DNA of 64,000 nt from Opitutus sp. ER46 (GTDB lineage: Bacteria; Verrucomicrobiota; Verrucomicrobiia; Opitutales; Opitutaceae). The position numbers and the translations under genes were made by a program. Positions 16,520-25,905 of this stretch are shown here, in pieces. The notes beneath the pieces were generated by a model. It ran no database searches and was not told where the DNA came from. It saw nothing but the letters and a program-made list of their open reading frames with translations. The stretch spans positions 1 through 64,000 of the forward strand of contig NZ_QAYX01000025.1 in the NCBI RefSeq assembly GCF_003054705.1, written 5' to 3'. Position 1 is the first letter of the stretch, and every line of letters begins with the position of its first letter.

Positions 16520-18487
16520 ATGACCTCCTTCTCCCGCGTCCTCGTGCTGGGCCTCCTGTTTGTGGCAAGCCTCGGGTCGGCCCGTGCCGCCAAAGTCAGC
16601 GTGGCCGTGGATCGGCCAGGTGCGGATTTGAACCCGGCGATGTGGGGCGTCTTCTTCGAGGACATCAACTTCGGGGCGGATGGCGGCCTGTACGCGGAGT
16701 TGGTGAAGAACCGGGGTTTCGAGTTTCCCGAGCCGCTGATGGGCTGGACCAAGCTGAGCCCTTCGCTCGCACGGGGTGAACTGACGGTGCGGACCGACGC
16801 GCCCTTCAACGCGAAGAACCCGCACTATGTGCGACTGGCGTCCGAAGGGACCGCCCCGTTTGGGCTCTCCAATGAAGGCTTTCGCGGCATGGCGGTGCGC
16901 AAAGGCGAGGCGTACCAGCTCAGCCTCCGGGCGCGGCGGGCCGGGGGCGACACGCCGCTGCGGGTGCAGCTCTATGGCGGGGACGGGGCCGTGCTGGAGA
17001 CGGTGGAGTTGAAGACACTCCCGGTGGACTGGGGCAAGGTGACCGCGACGCTGCGGCCCAATGCCACGGATCCGGATGCGCGGCTCGCGCTGCTGCTGCC
17101 GGCGAAAGGCGTGGTCGATGTGGATTTTGTTTCGCTCTTCCCGGCCGAGACCTGGAAGGGCAGGACGGGCGGATTGCGGGCGGACATGGTGCAGGCGCTG
17201 GCCGATCTCCGGCCGGGTTTCCTGCGTTTCCCGGGCGGCTGTATCGTCGAGGGCAGCGATCTGTCGAAGCGTTACCAGTGGAAGCAGACGCTCGGGCCGA
17301 TCGAGGAGCGGCCCCTGCTGATCAACCGCTGGAACTACGAGTTCCTGCACCGGCCCACGCCGGACTACTACCAGACCTTCGGGCTTGGTTTTCTGGAGTA
17401 CTTCCAGCTCTGCGAGGACATCGGGGCCGAGCCGATGCCGATCCTGAATTGCGGCATGGCGTGCCAGTTCAACTCGGGCGAGCTCTGCCGGCCGGAGGAG
17501 CTAGACGCGTACATCCAGGACGCGCTGGACCTGATCGAGTTCGCCAACGGCCCGGTGGGCAGCACGTGGGGCGCGAAACGCGCGGCGCTGGGACACCCGA
17601 AGCCCTTTGGCGTGAAGATGCTCGGCGTGGGCAACGAGCAATGGGGGGAGGCTTACCTCGAGCGGTTCGCGAAATTCGCGGCGGCCCTGAAGGCGAAGTA
17701 CCCGGAGGTGCAGTTGATCGCGGCCGCCGGCCCGCTCCCGGCCGACGAGCGCTTCAAGCTGGCGTGGGCCAGGCTGCCGGGGATGAAGGCGGACATCATT
17801 GACGAGCACTGCTACGCGCCGCCGGCGTGGTTCTTCGACAGCGCGAACCGCTACGACACGTACGACCGCAAAGGCCCGAAGGTCTTCATGGGCGAGTACG
17901 CGGCGCAGAGCGTCGAGATGGTGAGTGTGAAAAATCGCAACACCTTTGAGTGCGCGTTGGCGGAGGCGGCCTTCATGACGGGGATGGAGCGCAATGCCGA
18001 CGTCGTGCGCATCGCCTCGTACGCGCCCCTCTTCTCAAATGCGGAGGCGTGGCAGTGGACACCGGACCTGATCTGGGTGGATGGCCTGCGGGTGGTGCTC
18101 ACGCCGAACTACCATGTGCAGCGCATGTTCGCGGTGAACCGGGGCGACCGCGTGCTGCCCGTGCAGATCAGCGAGCCGAGCAAGGAGGAATCCACCCGGT
18201 TCTATGCTTCGTCGACCTTCGAGGCCGCGACGGGCGAGGTGATCCTGAAGCTGGTGAATGCGACGACGAAGGCGTCGACGACCACCGTAGCCCTGGCGGG
18301 AGCGGCGCGGGTGGGGCGCGGGATGCGAACCGTGCTGCAGGCGGAGTCGCTGGACGCGGTAAACACCTTTGGCCAGCCGCAGCGGGTCGAGCCGCGGACT
18401 TTCGAGTTTAGGCCGGACGCGCCGACCTTCGAGCTTACCCTGCCGGCGCAGTCGTTTACGGTCCTGCGGCTGCCGGTCGCGCGATGA
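16520..18487 (+). CDS. secreted alpha-L-arabinofuranosidase, GH51
   Basis: 655 residues from ATG 16520, where a clean signal peptide begins (MTSFSRVLVLGLLFVASLGSARA). GH51 features: MWGVFFEDINFGADGGLYAELVKNRGFEFP, a carbohydrate-binding-like insert at about 100-210, FLRFPGGCIVEG, the acid/base Glu in GVGNEQWG (about 375), HCYAPPAWF, and the likely nucleophile Glu in KVFMGEYAAQS (about 457). The C-terminal 180 residues form the usual beta-sandwich. It removes terminal arabinofuranosyl groups from arabinan, arabinoxylan or arabinogalactan. Paired with the endo-arabinanase 27 bp downstream, it would finish arabinan breakdown. Confidence 0.93.
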   Translation: MTSFSRVLVLGLLFVASLGSARAAKVSVAVDRPGADLNPAMWGVFFEDINFGADGGLYAELVKNRGFEFPEPLMGWTKLSPSLARGELTVRTDAPFNAKNPHYVRLASEGTAPFGLSNEGFRGMAVRKGEAYQLSLRARRAGGDTPLRVQLYGGDGAVLETVELKTLPVDWGKVTATLRPNATDPDARLALLLPAKGVVDVDFVSLFPAETWKGRTGGLRADMVQALADLRPGFLRFPGGCIVEGSDLSKRYQWKQTLGPIEERPLLINRWNYEFLHRPTPDYYQTFGLGFLEYFQLCEDIGAEPMPILNCGMACQFNSGELCRPEELDAYIQDALDLIEFANGPVGSTWGAKRAALGHPKPFGVKMLGVGNEQWGEAYLERFAKFAAALKAKYPEVQLIAAAGPLPADERFKLAWARLPGMKADIIDEHCYAPPAWFFDSANRYDTYDRKGPKVFMGEYAAQSVEMVSVKNRNTFECALAEAAFMTGMERNADVVRIASYAPLFSNAEAWQWTPDLIWVDGLRVVLTPNYHVQRMFAVNRGDRVLPVQISEPSKEESTRFYASSTFEAATGEVILKLVNATTKASTTTVALAGAARVGRGMRTVLQAESLDAVNTFGQPQRVEPRTFEFRPDAPTFELTLPAQSFTVLRLPVAR

Positions 18488-18514
18488 GCGGCAGCGGCTA
18501 GAATCACCCCTGCC

Positions 18515-21130
18515 GTGAGCTTTCGTACTTTCGCGCATCCGAAGTCACTCCGCCATCTGCTCGCCGCTGCAGGCGTGCTGGCAGTGGCCGCTGGCGCGTC
18601 GGCGCAGGCGACGACCCCGGCGTTCACGCTCAACGCGACCGTCCACGATCCCTCGGTGGTGCGGGAAGGCGATGCGTACTACGTCTTCGGCTCGCACCTG
18701 GCGTCGGCGCGTACGACCGACCTGATGAACTGGACGCAGATCTCGACGTCGCCGACGACGGGCAACGCGCTGGTCCCGTATCCGCAGACCGAGTTCGCGG
18801 AGGCGCTGACCTGGGCGGAGACGAACACCTTCTGGGCGCCGGATGTGATCAAGTTGGCGGATGGGCGCTTCCGCTTCTACTACTGCGCCTGCAAGGGCGA
18901 CTCGCCGCGAAGCGCGCTGGGCATTGCGACGGCGAACGCGATCACCGGGCCGTACTCGAACCAGGCGATCCTGCTCCGCTCGGGCATGTGGAACCAGGTG
19001 AGTCCCGACGGCCGGATCTACGACAACGCGATCCATCCCAACGTCGTGGATCCGGCGGTGTTCTTCGATGCGACCGGCAAGCTTTGGATGGTGTACGGTT
19101 CGTACTCGGGCGGTCTGTTCATCATGGCGATGGATCCGGCGACGGGCCTGCCGCCCGAAGGGCAGGGCTATGGGAAGAAACTCATTGGCGGGAACAACAG
19201 CACGATCGAGGGCCCGTACATCCTCTACAGCCCCGAGACCCAATACTACTACCTGTTCTTCACCTTTGGCGGGCTGGCGGCCGACGGTGGCTACAACGTG
19301 CGCATGGGGCGCTCACGGGCACCGGATGGGCCGTACGTGGATGCCGAGGGCAATGTGCTGACCGAGGTGAAAGGCGCGCCGGGGACCTACTTCGACAATA
19401 CGTCGATCGCGCCGTACGGCGTGAAGCTGATGGGGAACTGGCAGTTTCTCCATGTGGCGGGCGAGGTGGGGACGCTGAGCCGCGGCTATGTTTCGCCGGG
19501 CGGCGTGTCCTGCTACCGCCAGCCGGAGAGCGGGAAGTACGTGATCGTTTTCCACACCCGGTTCGTGGGACGGGGCGAAACCCACGAGGTGCGCGTGCAT
19601 CAGATGTACCTGAACGAGGACGGCTGGTTTGTCCTGGCGCCGCACCGTTACGCGCAGGAGACGCTCACGACCACCGACCCGAGCCAGGTCCCCGGCGAGT
19701 ACAAGCTGTTGAACCACGGCAAGGACATCACGGCCACGGTGAAGACCTCGACGATCATCACGCTCAAGGCGGATGGCAGCGTCACGGGCGCGGCAACGGG
19801 GACGTGGGCGGTCAGCGGCGACGCCTTTGCGACGATCGTGCTGGGCGGGACAACTTACCGCGGCGTGTTCACGCCGCAGTGGGACGACGACAACCAGGTG
19901 TGGGTGCGGGCTTTCTCGGCGATTTCCGCGGGTGGCGTGGCGGTCTGGGGCAGCGCCGTGGCGTATCCCGTGGTGAACGTGATGCCGACAATCACCGCGC
20001 ATCCGCAAAGCCAGACGGTGATGCCCGGAGCCAGCGTCACCTTCTCGGTCACGGCGAGCGGCACGCCGGCGCCGACGTATCAATGGATGAAGAACGGCAC
20101 GGCGCTGGCGGGCGCGACGACGCGGACGTACACCGTGGCGAGTGCCGCGGCGGCGGACCTTGGCTCCTACACGGTGAAGGTCGTGAACAGCGTCGGAAGC
20201 GTCACGAGCACGGCAGGGGTCCTGGCGTTTCCCGCGCCACCCGCGCAGGTGAAGGTCGCGAAGGGCACCGGGACGGCGCAGATCGTCAATCTGTCGACCC
20301 GCGGCATCGTGGCCAAAGGCGAGGACGTGCTCATCGCGGGCTTCGTGATTTCCGGCAGCGCGAACAAGAAGGTCTTGATCCTCGGCTCCGGGTGGAATTT
20401 GCGGCGCTTGGGCGTCACCGGTGAAATCGGCCGGCCCAAGATCACGTTGTACCACCGCGTGGACGGGGTGGATCGCTACGTCACGGAGAACAGCGACTGG
20501 CAACGGGCCGGACCGGAAGTGGCCCCGTTGGCGAAGCAGGTGTATGCCCCGATGCCCGAGCCCTCGGCGGATCCGGCGCACGGTGATGCGGCGCTGGTGA
20601 TGACGCTCGAGCCGGGCGCCTACACGGTCATGGTCGAACCGGCGGCGACGAGTGCCAACGAGGACGGCATCGGGTTGATCGAGATCTATGACGTGCAACC
20701 GGGCAGCGGTTCGCGGCTGGTGAACATTTCGTCGCGCGGCCGCGTCGAGACCGGACTCCGCCAGATGATTGTCGGCGCCGTGATGAGCGGTGCAGGACAA
20801 CTGCGGGTGCTGGTGCGCGGCGTCGGTCCGACGTTGCGGCTGCTGCAGATCACGCGGGCCTTGGCGAATCCGTCGGAGGTCTTGTACCGCTACAAGGACG
20901 GGACCCAGACGGTGATCGCGACGAATGACGACTGGTGGTACTCCGCCCAGGCGCAGCAGATCGTGTCGCTGGCGCAGCGGGTGGGGGCCTTTGGACTGAC
21001 CGACTACTCGACCGATTCGGTGATGCTGGTGCGGTTGGAGCCGGGGCAGTACACGACGATCATCTCGCCGTCGGACGACAAACCCGGCGTGGCGCTGGCC
21101 GAGTTGTACGACGTGGACCAACTGGACTGA
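18515..21130 (+). CDS. secreted endo-1,5-alpha-L-arabinanase, GH43, multidomain
   Basis: 871 residues from GTG 18515, with a signal peptide ending near ASAQA. The GH43 propeller (about 37-370) shows the three acidic residues in HDPSVV, NVVDPAVF and TIEGPYI, and the arabinanase-type WAPDV. A beta-barrel module follows (about 390-488), then an Ig-like domain (about 490-575, PTITAHPQSQTV...YQWMKNG). The C-terminus carries two related domains at about 585-725 (IVNLSTRG) and 733-871 (LVNISSRG, VLVRGVGPTLRLL, VALAELYDV). Domains of that type are common C-terminally in Opitutaceae exoproteins; surface retention is a guess. It forms an operon with the GH51 gene. Confidence 0.92.
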   Translation: MSFRTFAHPKSLRHLLAAAGVLAVAAGASAQATTPAFTLNATVHDPSVVREGDAYYVFGSHLASARTTDLMNWTQISTSPTTGNALVPYPQTEFAEALTWAETNTFWAPDVIKLADGRFRFYYCACKGDSPRSALGIATANAITGPYSNQAILLRSGMWNQVSPDGRIYDNAIHPNVVDPAVFFDATGKLWMVYGSYSGGLFIMAMDPATGLPPEGQGYGKKLIGGNNSTIEGPYILYSPETQYYYLFFTFGGLAADGGYNVRMGRSRAPDGPYVDAEGNVLTEVKGAPGTYFDNTSIAPYGVKLMGNWQFLHVAGEVGTLSRGYVSPGGVSCYRQPESGKYVIVFHTRFVGRGETHEVRVHQMYLNEDGWFVLAPHRYAQETLTTTDPSQVPGEYKLLNHGKDITATVKTSTIITLKADGSVTGAATGTWAVSGDAFATIVLGGTTYRGVFTPQWDDDNQVWVRAFSAISAGGVAVWGSAVAYPVVNVMPTITAHPQSQTVMPGASVTFSVTASGTPAPTYQWMKNGTALAGATTRTYTVASAAAADLGSYTVKVVNSVGSVTSTAGVLAFPAPPAQVKVAKGTGTAQIVNLSTRGIVAKGEDVLIAGFVISGSANKKVLILGSGWNLRRLGVTGEIGRPKITLYHRVDGVDRYVTENSDWQRAGPEVAPLAKQVYAPMPEPSADPAHGDAALVMTLEPGAYTVMVEPAATSANEDGIGLIEIYDVQPGSGSRLVNISSRGRVETGLRQMIVGAVMSGAGQLRVLVRGVGPTLRLLQITRALANPSEVLYRYKDGTQTVIATNDDWWYSAQAQQIVSLAQRVGAFGLTDYSTDSVMLVRLEPGQYTTIISPSDDKPGVALAELYDVDQLD

Positions 21131-21165
21131 CGCCGGCACGCGCGCCGAGCGGAATGAAGCAGGGA

Positions 21166-21184
21166 AAGGCGGTCACGCCGCCTT
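21166..21184. terminator. hairpin between convergent genes
   Basis: AAGGCGG and CCGCCTT pair around TCACG, 35 bp past the GH43 stop and just beyond the stop of the minus-strand micro-ORF. There is no long T-run on either side. Confidence 0.35.
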
Positions 21185-21205
21185 GGTGCGCCCGGGGGGC
21201 GGCGG

Positions 21206-21289
21206 CTATTTGAGCCCCAGGATGATGAGGAGAACGCCTGCGGCGAAAACCAGGAGGAGAAGGGCGAGTACGCCCATTCCCTTCGGCAT
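21206..21289 (-). CDS. 27-residue single-pass membrane micro-protein
   Basis: ATG at 21289 reads 27 codons to TAG at 21206: MPKGMG, then a continuous hydrophobic run (VLALLLLVFAAGVLLIIL) and GLK. AGGA stands 8-11 bases before the start. This is the layout of a small membrane-inserted regulator or of a tail-anchored assembly peptide. It is the only credible gene in the 360 bp between the arabinanase gene and trxB. It is too short for homology claims; coding is inferred from the hydrophobicity pattern and ribosome binding site. Confidence 0.45.
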   Translation of the reverse strand: MPKGMGVLALLLLVFAAGVLLIILGLK

Positions 21290-21491
21290 GGGGGAATCCT
21301 GAAAACTGCGATCCTGCTGATTGCGTGACATCGAGATGAAGCGCCGGCGACGACTGCCGTGGCCGACGGCATCTTCCTAGCACGCCCGCCCGCAGGAGCC
21401 GCGCGCAAACATTCGTAAATTCCACGCGCAGCCGCGTGGAAATGAGGAGGAGGCCTCAGGCGGACCGGGGTGATCTGCCCGGTCGCTGGGG

Positions 21492-22439
21492 TCATGCGCC
21501 GTGTTCGGCGAGCCAGCGCTCGGCCTCGATGGCGGCGGCGCAGCCCATGCCGGCTGCGGTGATCGCCTGGCGGTACACGTGATCGGCGCAGTCACCGGCG
21601 ACGTACACGCCCGGGACCTTGGTCCGCACCTGGGAACCGGCCGCGGGTTTGAAGTAGCCGTTTTCGTCCACGTCCAGGGCGGCGGCGAACGGGGCGGTGT
21701 TGGGCATGTGGCCGATGGCGACGAACACGCCCTTCACCGCGAGGGTCGATTCGACGCCGGTCTTGACGTTCTTGATGCGCAGCCCGCTCACCGCGCCGGC
21801 GTCCACGCCCTCGACGGCGACGGGGACGCTGTCCCAGACGCAGGTGATCTTTTCGTGGGTGGTGGCGCGCTCCGCCATGATCTTGGAGGCGCGCAGGGCG
21901 TCGCGGCGGTGCACCAGGTAGACACGGCTGGCAAAACGGGTGAGGAAGAGCGCCTCTTCCGCGGCGCTATCGCCGCCGCCGATCACGGCGACGTCCATCT
22001 TGCGGTAGAACGCGCCGTCGCAGGTTGCGCAGGTGGTGACGCCCTTGCCGCCGTAGAGCTCCTTTTCGCCGGGGATGCCGGTCATGCGCGGGGAGGCGCC
22101 CGTGGCGATGATGACGCTCTTGGCGAGGATCGTGCGGTCGCTGCAGACGATCCGGCGGGGCATCGCGGTGAAATCGACCGACGTGACGAACGCCTGCTCG
22201 AAGCGGGTGCCGAACTTCGTGGCCTGCTCGCGCAGGTTGGTCATCAGCTGGAAGCCGTCGATGCCCTGGGGAAATCCGGGGAAGTTCTCCACCTCGCTCG
22301 TCGTGGTGAGCTGCCCGCCGGGGAGCGAGCCCTCGATGACCAGGGGTTTGAGGTTGGCGCGACCGGTATAGATGGCGGCGGTGAGTCCAGCGCAGCCAGT
22401 GCCAACGATCACGACGTTTTCGACGGGGGAAGTGGACAT
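21492..22439 (-). CDS. trxB: thioredoxin reductase
   Basis: 315 residues from ATG 22439 ([19 protein letters not shown]); an upstream in-frame start is not needed. FAD-binding GxGxxG-type motif at the start, [22 protein letters not shown], redox-active CATC in [17 protein letters not shown] (about 140), NADPH-binding [13 protein letters not shown] and HRRDALRAS, and the closing [34 protein letters not shown]. All are diagnostic of low-molecular-weight TrxB. It passes electrons from NADPH to thioredoxin in the cytoplasm. Thioredoxin itself is not encoded nearby. A GC hairpin and heptamer array lie in its upstream region. Confidence 0.96.
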   Translation of the reverse strand: MSTSPVENVVIVGTGCAGLTAAIYTGRANLKPLVIEGSLPGGQLTTTSEVENFPGFPQGIDGFQLMTNLREQATKFGTRFEQAFVTSVDFTAMPRRIVCSDRTILAKSVIIATGASPRMTGIPGEKELYGGKGVTTCATCDGAFYRKMDVAVIGGGDSAAEEALFLTRFASRVYLVHRRDALRASKIMAERATTHEKITCVWDSVPVAVEGVDAGAVSGLRIKNVKTGVESTLAVKGVFVAIGHMPNTAPFAAALDVDENGYFKPAAGSQVRTKVPGVYVAGDCADHVYRQAITAAGMGCAAAIEAERWLAEHGA

Positions 22440-22496
22440 GGGAAGAGGAGCTTCGAAAAGAGGGGAACGTAGCACACAGCGCAACTGCTGAAACGC

Positions 22497-22552
22497 GGCC
22501 GCTTGGCGAAGCGGCCTAATGTAGAATTGAGAATGAAGAATGCAGAATGCTT
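22497..22552. repeat. GC stem-loop plus AATGNAG heptamers
   Basis: GGCCGCTT and AAGCGGCC pair around GGCG (22497-22516), then TAATG leads into AATGTAG, AATTGAG, AATGAAG, AATGCAG, AATGCTT (22518-22552). It lies between the divergent trxB and radical SAM genes. Confidence 0.75.
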
Positions 22553-22675
22553 ACGCCGCGCTAATGCCGAAAGGTGAAGGAAGAATGCAGAAGGTCCGAC
22601 ATCGAGGTGGAGGCACGCCAGACGGCGGAAACTGGCCCCTTCCGAACCCTGGCTGCGTTTGACTCCGATCTGACT

Positions 22676-22724
22676 GACGTCCGGCCTCCGGCTTCAGGCT
22701 TCCGGCCTCCGAAATCCGGTCTAG
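22676..22724. repeat. 7-unit GRCNTCY heptamer array
   Basis: GACGTCC, GGCCTCC, GGCTTCA, GGCTTCC, GGCCTCC, GAAATCC, GGTCTAG in phase: a shorter relative of the array at 6635-6807. It ends about 50 bp before the radical SAM gene start. Confidence 0.75.
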
Positions 22725-22772
22725 GCGGGCTTGCGCCGGGGAAAATTCGCCCTGACGGTCTGGCCGTTCCCG

Positions 22773-24770
22773 ATGCCCACACCGACTGCACCCGCCAAAT
22801 CCACGCCGCGTGACACCACTTGGGATCCCGCGCGCTGGCTGCCGACCACGCGCGACGAGCTGGAGGCGCGCGGCTGGGATTATGTGGATGTGATTCTCAT
22901 TTCCGGGGATGCCTATGTGGATCACCCGGCCTTCGGCACGGCGGTGGTGGGACGGCTGATCGAGCGCGAGGGATTTCGGATCGCAATCGTGCCGCAGCCA
23001 AACTGGCGGGACGACCTGCGCGATTTCAAGAAGCTCGGAACGCCCCGGCTGTTCTTTGGCGTGACGGCGGGTTGCATGGATTCGATGGTGAACCGCTACA
23101 CGGCGGCGAAGCGGCTGCGGTCGGAGGACGCGTACACGCCGGGCGGCGAGCACGGTTTTCGTCCCGACTATGCGGTGACGGGCTACACGCGGATCCTGAA
23201 GCAGTTGTATCCGGACGTTCCCGTGCTGATCGGCGGCATCGAGGCGAGCCTGCGGCGGGTGACGCATTACGACTACTGGTCCGACTCGACCAAGCCGAGC
23301 ATCCTGGCCGACAGCGGCGCGGACATGCTGGTTTACGGGATGGGCGAGCAGCCCCTCCGGGAGTTGCTGCGGCTGCTGAAGCAGGGCGTGCCGTTTTCGT
23401 CGCTGAAGACGATTGCGCAGACGGCGGTGCTGCTGGCGCCGGGCGCGGTGCCGCCGAAGAACCAGAACTGGGAGGATTTCGCGCTGCACTCGCACGAGGA
23501 GTGCCTGGCGGACCGCACGCTGTACGCGACGAACTTCAAGCAGATCGAAACCGAGTCGAACCGGGTGAAGGCGCGGCGGCTGCTCCAGCTGATCGGCGAC
23601 CGGCTGCTGGTGGTAAACCCGCCTTTCCCGACGATGACCGAGCAGCAGATCGATGCCAGTTTCGACCTGCCGTACACGCGGCTGCCGCATCCGCGCTACC
23701 GCAAGCGCGGGCCGATTCCGGCGTACGAGATGATCAAGCACTCGATCAACATGCACCGCGGGTGCTTTGGCGGCTGCAGCTTCTGCACGATCTCGGCGCA
23801 CCAGGGGAAGTTCGTCGCGAGCCGGAGCAAGGAGAGCATCCTGCGCGAGGTGGAGGCGATCAAACTGATGCCGGACTTCCGCGGCACGATCACCGACCTC
23901 GGCGGCCCGTCGGCGAACATGTACCGGATGAAGGGCAAGGAGCAGTGGATCTGCGACGAGTGCACGCGGCCGAGCTGCATCTGGCCGAGTGTATGCCGCA
24001 ACCTGGATACGGATCACACCGCCCTGCTCGACATCTACAAATCCGTGCGCGAGACGCCGGGCGTGAAGCACGCCTTCGTCACGAGCGGGCTGCGCTACGA
24101 TCTCTTCCTGCACGACCATGCCTCGCCGCAGGCGAAGCAGAGCCACGAGACGTTCATCGACGAACTCGTGGCGCACCACGTCTCGGGGCGGCTCAAGGTG
24201 GCGCCTGAACACACCTCCGACGACGTGCTGAAGGTAATGCGCAAGCCGTCCTTCGGATACTTCTACAAGTTCAAGGAGAAGTTCGACGCGGCGAAGGAGA
24301 AGCAGGGCAAGCCGCAGATGCAGATCGTGCCGTACTTCATCAGCTCGCACCCGGGTTCGAAACCCGAGGACATGGCGGACGTGGCGCTGAAGACGAAGGA
24401 ACTCGGGTTCAAGCTGGAGCAGGTGCAGGATTTCACGCCGACGCCGATGACGGTGGCGACGGAGATCTACGCGACGGGCGTGCACCCGTACAACCAGCAG
24501 CCGGTGAACGTGGCCAAGACGCCGGAGGAGAAGCAGGAGCAGCGCAGCTTCTTCTTCTGGTATAAGCCGGAGATGCGGGGACCCCTGCGGTCGACGCTGC
24601 ACCGGCTGGGGCTGGACGAGATTGCCGGCCGGCTGCTGGGCGGCGGCGGCGCGAAGGCGGAGATGATCGCCGGCAGCGATCCAGGATTTCAGCGGCAGCA
24701 GCAAGGCTGCGGTGGACGCCGCCCGGCGCCCCAGCCCGACAAGCCGTGGTTCGGGAAGAAACGCCGATAA
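22773..24770 (+). CDS. ygiQ: YgiQ-family radical SAM protein (UPF0313)
   Basis: 665 residues from ATG 22773. The N-terminal YgiQ domain (WLPTTRDELEARGWDYVDVILISGDAYVDHP, GIEASLRRVTHYDYWSD) leads to a radical SAM core whose 4Fe-4S ligands are the three Cys of CFGGCSFCTI (about 330-337), then ITDLGGPSANMYRM, a second Cys group (CDECTRPSC...C) and VAPEHTSDDVLKVMRKP. The tail is Lys/Gln/Gly-rich and basic. The family is universal in many bacteria but its substrate is not settled. The gene stands alone, with repeats upstream. Confidence 0.93.
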   Translation: MPTPTAPAKSTPRDTTWDPARWLPTTRDELEARGWDYVDVILISGDAYVDHPAFGTAVVGRLIEREGFRIAIVPQPNWRDDLRDFKKLGTPRLFFGVTAGCMDSMVNRYTAAKRLRSEDAYTPGGEHGFRPDYAVTGYTRILKQLYPDVPVLIGGIEASLRRVTHYDYWSDSTKPSILADSGADMLVYGMGEQPLRELLRLLKQGVPFSSLKTIAQTAVLLAPGAVPPKNQNWEDFALHSHEECLADRTLYATNFKQIETESNRVKARRLLQLIGDRLLVVNPPFPTMTEQQIDASFDLPYTRLPHPRYRKRGPIPAYEMIKHSINMHRGCFGGCSFCTISAHQGKFVASRSKESILREVEAIKLMPDFRGTITDLGGPSANMYRMKGKEQWICDECTRPSCIWPSVCRNLDTDHTALLDIYKSVRETPGVKHAFVTSGLRYDLFLHDHASPQAKQSHETFIDELVAHHVSGRLKVAPEHTSDDVLKVMRKPSFGYFYKFKEKFDAAKEKQGKPQMQIVPYFISSHPGSKPEDMADVALKTKELGFKLEQVQDFTPTPMTVATEIYATGVHPYNQQPVNVAKTPEEKQEQRSFFFWYKPEMRGPLRSTLHRLGLDEIAGRLLGGGGAKAEMIAGSDPGFQRQQQGCGGRRPAPQPDKPWFGKKRR

Positions 24771-24909
24771 GAAATCGCGGACGCGTTTTCCTCAGGGGGC
24801 GAGGGGCGACGTTGTCGAAGCTCGGATGCGCACGTCTTGCCCCTCCTGAAACGGGGTCCCCGGCCGGGGCGTCCTGAACGGAGGCAGGAGCGAGGGGGGG
24901 CGGGCGACG

Positions 24910-25806
24910 TCAGCGGGTGCCGGTGGCGGCGGGGGGCAGGCTGCGGAAGTAGGCGAAGAGCGCGCGGAGTTCGATGTCGTCGAGGCCGGCGAAGGCGCGC
25001 GGCATGACCGGGCTGATCTCGGCGCCGTCCGGACGGCGCGCCTCGCGCAGGGCGCGGACGAAGTCGGCCTCGGTCCAGCGGGCGAGGTCGCCGGTGGGGT
25101 GGGGAGTGAGGTTGCGCGCGGGCGGCCAGTCGGGCGGCCCGATCTCGATCTTGCCGCCGGAGAAGTTGGCGCCGTGGCAGCCGGTGCAGCCATTGGCCAG
25201 GTAGCGGCCGTAGTCGACGGTCACGGCCTTGGCGACGGTGGCCGGATGGATGCGGGCGTGGTCGATGGTGGTGGCGGCGAGCTTCATCTTGCCGAACGCG
25301 AGCAGAGCGCGGGTGACGGGGCCGAAGGCCAGCGGGACGTTCGCCTGGTCCACGGCGGGGACGGTCTTCAGGTAGGCGATGAGGCTGCCGAGATCCTCGT
25401 CGCTGAAATGCGAATACTCCTCCGACGGCATGAGGAAGAGCGCGCGGCCGTCGGGCGCGACGCCGTGGCGGATGGCGCGAACCCAGTCGGAGTCGGTGAA
25501 GACGGCGGTGCGGCTGCCGCGCCCGCGGGTGAGATTGGTGCCGTGGATCCGGCCCATGGCGCCGTCGTCCATGACCTTGGCGCCGGCGAGATTGGCGCCG
25601 TGGCAGTCGACGCAGCCGCGAGTGCGGGCGAGGTGTTCGCCGCGGGCGATGGCCTCGGGGGAGGAGGGAATGACCACCGGACGGGCGTTGACGGCGAAGT
25701 GGCGGGAGAGCTTGGCGTTGCTCGCGAAGTAGATGCCGGTGGCGCCGAGGGCGATGGCAGCAGCCAACGTCCCCGCGGCATAGCCGAGGAATTTAAGAAC
25801 CTTCAT
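24910..25806 (-). CDS. membrane-anchored dihaem cytochrome c
   Basis: 298 residues. An uncleaved or signal-anchor helix at 5-28 (LGYAAGTLAAAIALGATGIYF) is followed by two haem c modules: CVDCH (about 64-68) with a distal Met candidate in FLMPSEEYSHFSDEDL, and CTGCH (about 207-211) with ISPVMPRAFAGLDDIELRALFAYFRSLPP. Both modules are typical class I cytochrome c, periplasmic. No oxidase or dehydrogenase gene adjoins it, so its redox partner is unknown. A long hexamer-built inverted repeat lies just upstream of its start. Confidence 0.9.
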   Translation of the reverse strand: MKVLKFLGYAAGTLAAAIALGATGIYFASNAKLSRHFAVNARPVVIPSSPEAIARGEHLARTRGCVDCHGANLAGAKVMDDGAMGRIHGTNLTRGRGSRTAVFTDSDWVRAIRHGVAPDGRALFLMPSEEYSHFSDEDLGSLIAYLKTVPAVDQANVPLAFGPVTRALLAFGKMKLAATTIDHARIHPATVAKAVTVDYGRYLANGCTGCHGANFSGGKIEIGPPDWPPARNLTPHPTGDLARWTEADFVRALREARRPDGAEISPVMPRAFAGLDDIELRALFAYFRSLPPAATGTR

Positions 25807-25905
25807 GTGGGAGTGTGGGAGCTGGCGGTGAAAGCAGCTACGGCACGCTCGTGCAAGAAGTTTGATCCAGGTGACGGCCGGCGGGCCGAGCCGCAGGTCA
25901 CGATC

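Noticed and set aside
22551-24704. 717-residue minus-strand frame
   Set aside because: It is antisense to the radical SAM gene and is Arg/His/Pro-rich as expected from GC bias.
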